This document shows, piece after piece, positions 7,574-16,907 of a stretch of 64,000 nucleotides of DNA. The first letter of the stretch is position 1. Every line of letters starts with the position of its first letter. The position numbers were made by a program, and so were the translations under genes. The stretch lies in contig NZ_JABBGH010000002.1 of assembly GCF_012927305.1 (NCBI RefSeq), positions 372,001 through 436,000 on the forward strand, given 5' to 3'. The DNA is from Hymenobacter polaris (lineage in GTDB: Bacteria > Bacteroidota > Bacteroidia > Cytophagales > Hymenobacteraceae). The notes below the pieces were generated by a model, which saw only the letters and a program-made list of their open reading frames with translations, made no database searches and was not told the origin of the DNA.

Positions 7574-7713
7574 CGAGGAACGGAATGCGGGCACAAATAA
7601 CGCGGCCGCGCGGCCCAGACGGGGTTTAAAGTTAAAATAATGGCCTAGGGCTAACCAGTCGGCTGGGCTTGAGTGCTATTTTTGAATATTCACCTTTTAC
7701 CCGTTGCCGTGCT

Positions 7714-8940
7714 ATGAAGTACCTGTACCTATGGCTACTGCTGGCCCTGCCAACCCTAGGCCGCGCCCAAACCGCCGGCCTCGATACCACCCGCGGGCGC
7801 TACTACCAGCCGGTGTTTGCCAGCGCTAGCGTGACGCGCGACGTGGCCTACGGCTCGGCCACCACCTACGCCGGCGCCACCCAAACCCTGCTCATGGATG
7901 TGTACCAGCCGGCCGGCGATACGGTGCAGCGCCGGCCGCTCATCATCTTTGCCCACGGCGGGGGCTTCATCGCCGGCACCAAGGCTGATGCCTACCCAGT
8001 GGCGTTTTGCACGCGGCTGGCCCGGCTGGGCTACGTGGTGGCCAGCATCGAGTACCGTCTGGGCTACGCGGCCACCGGCTTCGGCGCGGCGGCCGATACG
8101 GCCAAGATTGCCGCTGCCGCCCTGCGCGGGGGCTTCGACATGAAAGCGGCCGTGCGCTACTTCCGCCAGGATGCGGCCGGCCCCAAAACGTACCGCATTC
8201 AGCCCAGCTACGTCGTGGCGGCGGGCTCGTCGGCCGGGGCGTTTGCCGCGCTCGAAACCGGCTACCTCGACAAGGCTAGTGAGGTGCCCAGCTACCTCGA
8301 CCTGGCGGCCCTAGGGGGCATCGAGGGCAACAGCGGCAGCCCTGGCTACAGCAGCGCCGTGGCCGCCGTCATCAACCTGAGCGGCGCCACCGAAAGCCCC
8401 AGTATCATCGAGGCCGGCAACGCGCCGCTGTGCAGCGCCCACGGCACGGCCGATACCACGGTGCCGTACTTCCAGGGTCGCATCGGCTCGCTGCTGCCGC
8501 CCAAGTACGTGTACGGCAGCGGCCGGCTCAACCCGCGGGCTGCCTCCCTGGGCATTACCAACGTGCTGCGCCGCTTCAGCAAGGCCGGCCACGTGCCCTT
8601 CGAAGCCAGCCAGGCCTACGCCGATACGGTGTTCTGGACGGTGCGCGATTTTCTGCGCCCGCTGCTGAAGCGGAGCGGCGTGGCTTTGGCGGCCCGCGCT
8701 GCGGCCGCCCCGGCCGTATTCCAGGCCTATCCCAACCCTGCCCGCGAAGTGGTGCAGCTGGCCCTGCCCGCTGACTTTGCCCACCTGGGCGAGGCCGAGC
8801 TGCTTGACGTAACCGGGCGCGTAGTGCGCCGCTTCCGCCCGCAGGCGCCCACCGAGCAGCTGCCGCGCGGTGGGTTGCCGGCGGGCCTGTACGCGCTGCG
8901 CTTCGCCGGCCAAGCGCCAGTGCGGGTGGTGTTTGAGTAA
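7714..8940 (+). CDS. Secreted alpha/beta-hydrolase esterase with T9SS sorting domain
   Basis: The start at 7714 gives a good signal peptide (MKYLYLWLLLALPTLGRAQ). The catalytic region shows the oxyanion-hole motif HGGGF and the nucleophile elbow GSSAGA of carboxylesterases; a late Asp (HGTADTTVP) and His (KAGHVPFE) complete the triad. The C-terminal part (from about AYPNPAREVVQ) has the short beta-sandwich pattern, with the ending GLYALRF, of type A sorting domains of the type IX secretion system. The protein should be exported and anchored at the cell surface or released. Substrate is unknown. Confidence 0.88.
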   Translation: MKYLYLWLLLALPTLGRAQTAGLDTTRGRYYQPVFASASVTRDVAYGSATTYAGATQTLLMDVYQPAGDTVQRRPLIIFAHGGGFIAGTKADAYPVAFCTRLARLGYVVASIEYRLGYAATGFGAAADTAKIAAAALRGGFDMKAAVRYFRQDAAGPKTYRIQPSYVVAAGSSAGAFAALETGYLDKASEVPSYLDLAALGGIEGNSGSPGYSSAVAAVINLSGATESPSIIEAGNAPLCSAHGTADTTVPYFQGRIGSLLPPKYVYGSGRLNPRAASLGITNVLRRFSKAGHVPFEASQAYADTVFWTVRDFLRPLLKRSGVALAARAAAAPAVFQAYPNPAREVVQLALPADFAHLGEAELLDVTGRVVRRFRPQAPTEQLPRGGLPAGLYALRFAGQAPVRVVFE

Positions 8941-9024
8941 AAGCCCAAGGTGCTTCCCTACTATCCCCCTAGGGGACGATACGCAGCGTACTGCCAGGCT
9001 ACTGGCCGCCTCGTGGGTGTCCAT

Positions 9025-9056
9025 AAAAAGAACTCTGGCCGCCTCGCCAGGGCTCT
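9025..9056 (-). terminator. Terminator of the sulfur operon
   Basis: An imperfect hairpin (arms near 9030-9040 and 9045-9056, with the inner pairing CTGGC/GCCAG) is followed on the minus strand by five T. It lies directly after the ATPase gene that closes the operon, and also faces the 3' end of the plus-strand esterase gene. Confidence 0.65.
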
Positions 9057-9060
9057 TTTG

Positions 9061-9795
9061 CTAGGCGCCAACTTCTACTGCCAGGGCGTCGAGCACACGC
9101 TGCTTCCAGGCTTGAAACTCGGGGCTGGTGCGGCGGCGCGGGCGGGGCAGGTCCAGGGTCAGCGTTTGGCTGAGGCGGCCGGGGTGGCCGTGCAGCACCA
9201 CCACCCGGTCGCTGAGCACGAGGGCTTCTTCTACGTCGTGGGTTACGAGCAGCAGCGTGGGCCGGGTATCGGCCCAAATGTCAAGCAAATGCTCGTGCAT
9301 GCTGGCCTTGGTAAAGGGGTCGAGAGCGCTGAAGGGCTCGTCGAGCAGCAGCAGCGCCGGCCGGGTTACCAGGGCCCGCGCAATGGCTACCCGCTGCGCC
9401 ATGCCGCCCGACAGCTGCCGGGGCAGCGCATCGGCAAAGTTGCTAAGGCCCACGCGCGCCAGCACGGCGTCGGTGCGGGCCATCTGCTCGGCGGCCGGCA
9501 GCTGCGCCAGGCCAAAGGCCACGTTGGCGCGCACCGTGAGCCAGGGCATCAGCCGAGGCTCCTGAAAGATGACGCCTACCGCCGGGTGCGGGGCCGTGAG
9601 CGGCTCGCCAGCCAGCGCCACGCGGCCGGTGCTGGGGGGCTCCAGGCCCGCCACCAGGCGCAGCAGCGTGCTTTTGCCGCAGCCGCTAGCCCCCACCAGG
9701 GTCACGATTTCGCCGGCTTGCAGGTGCAGGCTGATGTCGTGAAGGGCCACCACCCCGTTGGCGAACTGCTTGCCGATGTGCTCTAACTGAAGCAT
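9061..9795 (-). CDS. ssuB: ABC transporter ATPase, sulfonate/taurine type
   Basis: A 244-residue importer ATPase of the SsuB/TauB/NrtD family. It has Walker A GASGCGKST, the Q-loop IFQEPRLMPW, the signature LSGGMAQRVAIARAL, Walker B LLLLDEPFSALD and the switch histidine in VTHDVEEA. It would drive uptake of an organosulfur compound bound by the lipoprotein encoded upstream. It is the last gene of the riboswitch-headed operon. SsuB-type ATPases for sulfonates, nitrate or thiamine precursors look alike, so the substrate rests on the sulfur context. Confidence 0.88.
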   Translation of the reverse strand: MLQLEHIGKQFANGVVALHDISLHLQAGEIVTLVGASGCGKSTLLRLVAGLEPPSTGRVALAGEPLTAPHPAVGVIFQEPRLMPWLTVRANVAFGLAQLPAAEQMARTDAVLARVGLSNFADALPRQLSGGMAQRVAIARALVTRPALLLLDEPFSALDPFTKASMHEHLLDIWADTRPTLLLVTHDVEEALVLSDRVVVLHGHPGRLSQTLTLDLPRPRRRTSPEFQAWKQRVLDALAVEVGA

Positions 9796-9877
9796 TCAAT
9801 TACTAATTCTTACCTGCTGCCTATCAACTTTTCAACCACCAGTTAGTAGGACGGCGTAACTGATGACTGATAAGTAT

Positions 9878-10723
9878 TTAACTAAAACTTGTGCCGTGCG
9901 TGTCTTGCCAGTGCAGCAGGCGGCGGCCCAGCAGCGCCAGCAGCGAGTCGGTGCAGCGGCCCAGCACGGCAAACAGCAGGATGCTGGCCAGGATGGTTTG
10001 GGGCCGGCCCGTCATCTGGCCATCTATCAGCAAGAAGCCTAGGCCCTTGTTGGCCCCCATAATCTCGGCGGCCACCACAAACATCCAGCCCAGCCCTAGG
10101 CCGTTGCGCAAGCCCACAAAGTAGGCGGGCAGCGTGGCCGGCAAAAACACCCGCCGCACCAGCGCCAACCCCGCCAGCCCGTACACGCGGCCCACCTCCA
10201 CCAGCTTGCGGTCTACTTGCTGAATGCCCGTCATGACGCCCAAATACACCGGAAAAAACACGCCCACCGCAATCAGCACCACTTTCGAGGTTTCGTAGAT
10301 GCCCAGCCAGAGGATGAACAGCGGCACCCAGGCCAGCGACGGAATATTGCGCAGCCCTTGCAGCAGCGGGTCGAGCAGCCGGCGCATCAGCGGCAGGTAG
10401 CCCGTGAGCGCCCCCAAGCCTGTGCCTAGCCCCGCGCCCAGCCCAAAGCCCAGCGCCACCCGGCCTAGCGTAAAGCCCAGGTGCGGCCACAGCTCGCCGG
10501 TGCGCGCTAGCTCGGCAATGGTGGTTAGCACCCGCGAAGGTGCGGGCAGTAGGTTGGGCGGCAGCACGCCCAGGCGGGCCAGCACCTCCCACAGCGCCAG
10601 TAGCGCTACCGGCAGCACAGCACCCAAGGGCCACTGCCGGGGGCCTAGGGGCCGTTGGGTTGGGCTGGCCGTGGTGGGGCCCGCCGGGGCTAGTAGCGGA
10701 GCAACTAAAGTAGAGGCGGCCAT
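9878..10723 (-). CDS. ssuC: ABC transporter permease, sulfonate/taurine type
   Basis: A 281-residue inner-membrane permease of the SsuC/TauC family with about six membrane segments and the BPD_transp_1 layout. The cytoplasmic coupling (EAA-like) loop follows VGRVYGLAGLALVRRVFLPATLP. The start ATG is only two bases past the stop of the binding-protein gene, so the two are probably translationally coupled. It would pair with the ATPase encoded 82 bases downstream. Confidence 0.88.
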   Translation of the reverse strand: MAASTLVAPLLAPAGPTTASPTQRPLGPRQWPLGAVLPVALLALWEVLARLGVLPPNLLPAPSRVLTTIAELARTGELWPHLGFTLGRVALGFGLGAGLGTGLGALTGYLPLMRRLLDPLLQGLRNIPSLAWVPLFILWLGIYETSKVVLIAVGVFFPVYLGVMTGIQQVDRKLVEVGRVYGLAGLALVRRVFLPATLPAYFVGLRNGLGLGWMFVVAAEIMGANKGLGFLLIDGQMTGRPQTILASILLFAVLGRCTDSLLALLGRRLLHWQDTHGTSFS

Positions 10724-10725
10724 GC

Positions 10726-11754
10726 TTACTTAACGGCTACCGGCTCGGCCGCGAGCTTGGCCGCGTACTGCGGGTCGATGAGGTCATTCAGGGTTTGCTG
10801 CACGTCCACGCTGGCCTCGATGGTGCCGCTGCGCTTGAGCACGTTGCCGGCCGCGGCGATGGTGGCGCGCTGCTGGGGCCCAAACTGCACATTGCTAAAA
10901 TCGGTGCGGCCCAACTGCTTGGCGGCTACGGCGGGGCTGAGCTTGGCTTCGGTGGCCAGGGTTTGCTGCAGCTCGGCGGGGTGTTGCTGGGCCCAGGCGC
11001 GGGCGTGCTCGTAGGCGGCCAGCACCTGCTGCACCAAGGCCGGGTGCTGCCGGGCAAACTCCTCGCGCACGTTGAGCACGCCGTAGCTATTGAAGTCGGG
11101 GTTGCGGTAGAAGAGGCGGGCGCCCGATTCCAGCTCGGCCTTGGCCATGTGGGGGTCGAGGCCCGCCCAGGCGGCTACGTCGCCGGTGGCCAGGGCGGCG
11201 CGGCCGTCGGCGTGCTGCAGCGGTATCAGCTCAATGTCCTTTTCGCTTAGTCCGGCCTGGTCGAGGGCCCGCAGCAGAAAGATGTAGGGGTCGGTGCCTT
11301 TGGTGGCGGCCACGCGCTTGCCCTTTAGGTCGGCCACCGTTTTAATAGGCGAGTTGGCGCTGGTGACTAGGGCCGTCCACTCGGGCTTCGAGTAGATGTA
11401 GATGGCCTTGAGCGGGTTGCCATTGGCCCGGCCAATAAGCGCCGCCGCGCCCGCCGTCGAGCCAAAGTCAATGCTCTTGCCGTTCAAAAACTCCAGCGCC
11501 TTGTTGCTGCCTTGGCTCAGCACCCACTCTACCTGCACGTGCTGCTGGGTCAGGTCTTTTTCCAGCCAGCCCTGCTGCTTCAGCACGAGGCTCAGCGGGT
11601 TGTAGTAGGCATAATCGAGCCGGACGGTGGTGGGCGCTTCGGCCGTGGCCCCGCTGCCCGCGCCGCCGCAGCCCGCTAGCAGGCCCAGCAGCGCCAGCGG
11701 AACAAGAGCACGGACTTTCGCGGCGGGAGAATATGGCAGAAAGTTGTAAAGCAT
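10726..11754 (-). CDS. ssuA: ABC transporter substrate-binding lipoprotein, sulfonate type
   Basis: A 342-residue periplasmic binding protein of the NMT1/SsuA type. The N-terminus is a lipoprotein signal with lipobox LLAGC, so the protein is membrane-anchored. The body shows DYAYYNPLSLVLKQQGWLEK, the GSNKALEFLNGKSIDFGSTAGAAAL-type substrate-cleft region, and VADLKGKRVAATKGTDPY, all typical. The likely ligand is an alkanesulfonate or related organosulfur compound. It lies 62 bases after metX in the same operon. Confidence 0.86.
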   Translation of the reverse strand: MLYNFLPYSPAAKVRALVPLALLGLLAGCGGAGSGATAEAPTTVRLDYAYYNPLSLVLKQQGWLEKDLTQQHVQVEWVLSQGSNKALEFLNGKSIDFGSTAGAAALIGRANGNPLKAIYIYSKPEWTALVTSANSPIKTVADLKGKRVAATKGTDPYIFLLRALDQAGLSEKDIELIPLQHADGRAALATGDVAAWAGLDPHMAKAELESGARLFYRNPDFNSYGVLNVREEFARQHPALVQQVLAAYEHARAWAQQHPAELQQTLATEAKLSPAVAAKQLGRTDFSNVQFGPQQRATIAAAGNVLKRSGTIEASVDVQQTLNDLIDPQYAAKLAAEPVAVK

Positions 11755-11816
11755 GGGTAAGCAAGGAGGTAAGAGAAAGCAGCCGGCGCAGGATTTCCTA
11801 GGGCCGGCGGGCCAAC

Positions 11817-12836
11817 CTATTCGGCCAGCTCAGTTGCGTAAAAGGCTTCCAGGGCCTGCGTTATTTTGCTGGTTTCGAGCAAAAAACCGTCGTGACCAAA
11901 GCTGGATTCCAACTCGCCATACACTGCGCCCGCAATGCCGGCGGCCAGCTCCTGCTGCTCGCCGAGTGGGAATAGCACGTCGGAGGTAATGCCCAGCACC
12001 AGCGTGCGCGCCCGAATGCGCCCTAGGGCCGCCGCCACGCCGCCCCGGCCCCGGCCCAGGTGGTGCGAGTCCATGGCCCGCGTAAGCACCACGTAGCTGT
12101 AGGCGTCGAAGCGGGCCACCAGCTTGTTGCCCTGGTAGCGCTGGTAGCTGCCGGCCCGGTAGTCGCGCAGGCGCGCATCGTCGGGGTCGGTTTGGGTGTG
12201 GTTGTAGGCCTCGTAGCCGCGGTAGCTAAGCAGAGCCACGGCGCGGGCGGCGGCCAGGCCGGCATCGCCGCCGCCGGGGCGGTTTTCGTGGTAAGTAGCG
12301 TCGGCCTCAATGGCTAGGCGCTGCGCCTCATTAAAGGCAATGCCCCAGGCCGAGTGCCGGGCGCAGGTGGCAATAACCACCAGGTGCCGAAATACGTCGG
12401 GCTGCTGCACGGCCCACTCCAGCGCCTGCTGCCCGCCCAGCGAGCCCCCAATGAGCGTATGCACCTGCCCTAGGCCCAACTCCTGGCGCAAGGCCTCATG
12501 GGCGGCGGCCAGGTCGCGCACGGTCAACAGCGGGAACTGGCTGTAGCGCGGCTGCCCGGTGGCGGGGTCGGCGTCGAGCGGGCAGGTGCTGCCGTAGCAC
12601 GAACCCAGCACGTTAGCGCACACAATAAACCAGTCGGCGGGGTCAAAAAAGCAGCTTTCCCCAAATAGCCCCGGCCACCAGTCCAGCACGTCGGCATTGG
12701 CCGTGAGGGCGTGGCACACCCACACCACATTGTCGCGGGTGGCATTCAGCCGGCCCCAGGTGCGGTAGGCCACGCGCGCGCCGGCCAGCGTTTCGCCGCT
12801 TTCAAGTGGGAAGGGATTGGGGAGGTCAAAAAGCAT
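11817..12836 (-). CDS. metX: Homoserine O-acetyltransferase
   Basis: Activates homoserine with acetyl-CoA in methionine synthesis, giving the substrate of MetY encoded next door. It shows the alpha/beta-hydrolase fold with WVCHALTAN, NVLGSCYGSTCP, the nucleophile elbow GGSLGGQQ, the acid region LGITSDVLFP and the histidine in SSFGHDGFL. I chose the ATG at 12836 (MLFDLPNPF). The longer frame only translates the palindromic repeat (VKSVKS). Because the repeat abuts this ATG, the ribosome site must lie within repeat sequence. Acetyl rather than succinyl specificity is inferred from the MetY partner. Confidence 0.93.
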   Translation of the reverse strand: MLFDLPNPFPLESGETLAGARVAYRTWGRLNATRDNVVWVCHALTANADVLDWWPGLFGESCFFDPADWFIVCANVLGSCYGSTCPLDADPATGQPRYSQFPLLTVRDLAAAHEALRQELGLGQVHTLIGGSLGGQQALEWAVQQPDVFRHLVVIATCARHSAWGIAFNEAQRLAIEADATYHENRPGGGDAGLAAARAVALLSYRGYEAYNHTQTDPDDARLRDYRAGSYQRYQGNKLVARFDAYSYVVLTRAMDSHHLGRGRGGVAAALGRIRARTLVLGITSDVLFPLGEQQELAAGIAGAVYGELESSFGHDGFLLETSKITQALEAFYATELAE

Positions 12837-12997
12837 CGCAGATTTAACAGATTTAACGGATTGCGCAGATACGCTTGGCTGCGCCAAGCTGACTACGCGA
12901 ATGGCCTTAGCTAACTACTAACAGCACTACATAAGAATCGTCAGCGTAGTCAGCTTGCCACCGGCAAGCGTATCTGCGCAATCCGTTAAATCTGCGA

Positions 12998-13000
<3 letters not shown>
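12837..13000. repeat. Inverted pair of palindromic repeats filling the metY-metX gap
   Basis: Two copies of one repeat unit face each other, about 12837-12903 and 12948-13000. Each contains an inner hairpin (GCTTGGC...GCCAAGC or GCTTGCC...GGCAAGC) and a tail AATCCGTTAAATCTGCG; the left copy has an extra TTAAATC-type subunit. One end meets the metX start codon exactly; the other supplies the TAA stop of metY (12998-13000). A single related copy lies at 49875-49940. The pair resembles REPIN/BIME elements. Confidence 0.88.
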
Positions 13001-15102
<2,102 letters not shown>

Positions 15103-15322
15103 GATGGTAAGCGGTAGCGGAGTTTAAGAAAGATTGGTAGCAAAAACTCCCGGTCGCACGTTGCACTATACTCGCTTGTCTTCGTTGTGTTCTTGATTGT
15201 CAGTAAATTAACAATTGGACCGATGCCTGTTCGGCCCAGGTGAGCTGGGCAGCAGCAATGCTGCCTAGTCCACGCTGCAAAACCCACGAAATAAGAATAA
15301 GGAACGCTGCCGGGCAGAGCGG

Positions 15323-15475
15323 TTAGCGCCGGCGACAACAGTCGCGGCGCGGTCGCATTCGCAGGGGGGCGGCTGGCGCAAGGCCAGCGGCTACGGGCGA
15401 AGACACGACAGCTACACGCCCAGCGGCGAAAGCCGGGGCAGCGGAGGAAAACGGAAAATACAAAGGGGTTGGCAT
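15323..15475 (-). CDS. Possible short leader peptide after the SAM riboswitch
   Basis: A 50-codon frame opens at the ATG at 15475, about 10 bases beyond the end of the aptamer. It encodes a Pro/Ala/Ser-rich peptide that ends in MRPRRDCCRRR. An adjacent Cys-Cys pair in a sulfur operon suggests a leader peptide that reports cysteinyl-tRNA supply. There is no purine-rich ribosome site. Alternatively it is a chance frame in the expression platform. About 220 bases separate it from the peroxiredoxin start, and this stretch holds several weak hairpins but no other gene. Confidence 0.3.
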   Translation of the reverse strand: MPTPLYFPFSSAAPAFAAGRVAVVSSPVAAGLAPAAPLRMRPRRDCCRRR

Positions 15476-15483
15476 GGTACTCG

Positions 15484-15597
15484 GTTTATATACCCCCGGC
15501 CGGTGGGCCGAGGTAGGAATTGGCACCGTTCCACGTGAAGGGAGGGTTGCCAGCGGGTCAACGAGCCTATTCTCTCGCCGCTTCTGTATAAATCAAT
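15484..15597 (-). ncRNA. SAM-I type (S-box) riboswitch
   Basis: On the minus strand the conserved S-box elements occur in order. There is a P1-like TATAC/GTATA closure, AGCGGCGAGAG, P2 pairing AGCGG with CCGCT, the invariant GGCAACC segment, then GGTGCCAATTCCTACC, the usual J3/4 signature, and a GC-rich P4. It lies about 40 bases after a strong promoter and before the peroxiredoxin-metY-metX-ssu genes. When S-adenosylmethionine is plentiful it would lower expression of this operon. A clear terminator hairpin with a T run was not seen, so control could be at translation or Rho. Confidence 0.9.
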
Positions 15598-15644
15598 TCA
15601 AAAAACTGCTTTGCCTACTGCAAAGGAGTACCGGTTGGTGCTGG

Positions 15645-15674
15645 CAAAGATAGAAGCGAATTTTATTTCCGCAA
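15645..15674 (-). promoter_or_regulatory. Bacteroidetes-type promoter of the sulfur operon
   Basis: On the minus strand TTG at 15672-15674 is followed after exactly 19 bases by TATCTTTG at 15645-15652, matching the Bacteroidetes sigma consensus (TTTG, then TAnnTTTG). Transcription would begin near 15638, leaving the SAM aptamer in the 5' leader. Confidence 0.75.
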
Positions 15675-15724
15675 CAATTTGCATGGCCGGCTAGGCGCGG
15701 TTGGTGCACGAAGCTTCTACTTAA

Positions 15725-15755
15725 AACAAAAAGGCCGCCCCAACGCTGGAGCGGC
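15725..15755 (-). terminator. Terminator after the LysM gene
   Basis: The arms GCCGC and GCGGC (with flanking pairs, 15733-15755) form a hairpin followed on the minus strand by TTTTTGTTTT. It lies 30 bases after the LysM gene stop. Confidence 0.75.
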
Positions 15756-15784
15756 TTTTCTCACCTTTTTTCTGCAAAAAGTAC

Positions 15785-16078
15785 CTAGAGACTAGGTAGG
15801 GTTAACACCTGGCCCACTTCAATGTGGTCGGGGTTACTGCCGATGGTGGCCTTATTAGCCTCGTATATCTGGTGCCACTTGGCGCCGTCGCCGTAGTGGT
15901 TGCGAGCAATTTTGGAGAGCGTATCGCCGCTCGCTACTGTGTAGGTATCGCCGTTGGTGCCCGAGGTGGCATCGGCGGGCTTGTTGCCGAAAAAATCGGT
16001 GCCAGCATTGGCTGCAGGCTGCGGATTTTCGACTGGCTTTTTATCGCCTTCGTTGCTGAGAAAATCAAGTAGGCCCAT
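15785..16078 (-). CDS. Small LysM-domain protein
   Basis: A 97-residue protein with a polar, Asn/Ala/Asp-rich N-terminal half and a single C-terminal LysM domain (about 45-96). It shows YTVASGDTLSKIARNHYGDG and ends with the usual VGQVLTLPSL. LysM binds peptidoglycan or chitin-like chains. The layout matches the small BON/LysM (Kbp/YgaU-like) proteins without the BON part. No signal peptide is visible. It stands alone with its own terminator. Confidence 0.9.
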   Translation of the reverse strand: MGLLDFLSNEGDKKPVENPQPAANAGTDFFGNKPADATSGTNGDTYTVASGDTLSKIARNHYGDGAKWHQIYEANKATIGSNPDHIEVGQVLTLPSL

Positions 16079-16278
16079 GGCGGCGAAGTAGTTAGAGGTA
16101 AAAATAAAGCCTGGATAGCCAGCTGAACGGTAGGCCGAGGCAGGTGGCTGGTAGCGGGCTGCTATACGCAGTTGCGGGGCGGGGGTTGAGCCTGGAACTA
16201 AAAAAAACCGGCCGCGTAAAGCAGCCCGGCAACACCGCTAGGCGGTCATTTTCATTCGCTCACTCTTTCATTTTCACC

Positions 16279-16701
16279 ATGACTCCTTTCGCACTCTCAT
16301 TCCGGCCTTACCTGGCTACGCTGCTTTGCGCTTTCGCGCTGCTGTTCACCGCTGCCTCGTGCAGCGACAAGGGCAAGGTAGAAGGCGCTAATATGCTATA
16401 CGGCACCAATGGCAAGGTGTGGAAAACCGCCAAGGAAACTGATGCGGCGGGCGACAAAGTGAAACAAACCGATGCCCAGCAGCAAGAAACCCTGCACATA
16501 TTCTCGAACAATACCTACTCGATGACCGGGACTGGCGGCGCCACCAGCGGCAAGTTCTCTTTCGACCAGGGAGCTAAAACGCTGACCCTGACCCCCGACG
16601 GTAGTACTTCTTCGAATACGTTCAACGTGGAAACGCTGACCGATAACAAGCTGACGCTAGTGGGTACCAGCGGCGCCAAGCTGATGCTGGAAGCCGAGTA
16701 G
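16279..16701 (+). CDS. Lipocalin-like lipoprotein
   Basis: A 140-residue protein with a signal peptide and lipobox FTAASC, so it should be anchored in a membrane. The rest is a run of short beta strands (ETLHIFSNNTYSMTG, GKFSFDQGAKTLTLTPDG, LTDNKLTLVG), the pattern of the small lipocalin-like domain common in Bacteroidetes lipoproteins. No ligand can be named. The ATG at 16279 is chosen because it starts the signal peptide. A strong terminator follows. Confidence 0.78.
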   Translation: MTPFALSFRPYLATLLCAFALLFTAASCSDKGKVEGANMLYGTNGKVWKTAKETDAAGDKVKQTDAQQQETLHIFSNNTYSMTGTGGATSGKFSFDQGAKTLTLTPDGSTSSNTFNVETLTDNKLTLVGTSGAKLMLEAE

Positions 16702-16728
16702 CCCGTAGCTAAGCGCACCTTTGATGAA

Positions 16729-16758
16729 CCCCGCGTCTAGTCAGGCGCGGGGTTTTTT
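16729..16758 (+). terminator. Rho-independent terminator
   Basis: A 7-bp GC stem (16729-16735 with 16746-16752) followed by six T, ending the lipoprotein gene. Confidence 0.9.
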
Positions 16759-16907
16759 ATGTCGGCTAACCCCAGCTTGGCGTGCCGCAAGCTTTGGCGC
16801 AGCTGCCTCGGCCCTAGGGTACCCAATGCGCTCCGAACATCCTGCGCAGTCCCGAGTATGCTGCGGGCGATGCAACTTTCGGCAGAATTACTTGCACCTT
16901 ATTAGGT

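Noticed and set aside
8311..9024. Long minus-strand frame opposite the T9SS esterase
   Set aside because: It lies wholly over a well-supported esterase gene, and its His/Gly/Arg-rich product is typical of antisense frames in high-GC DNA.
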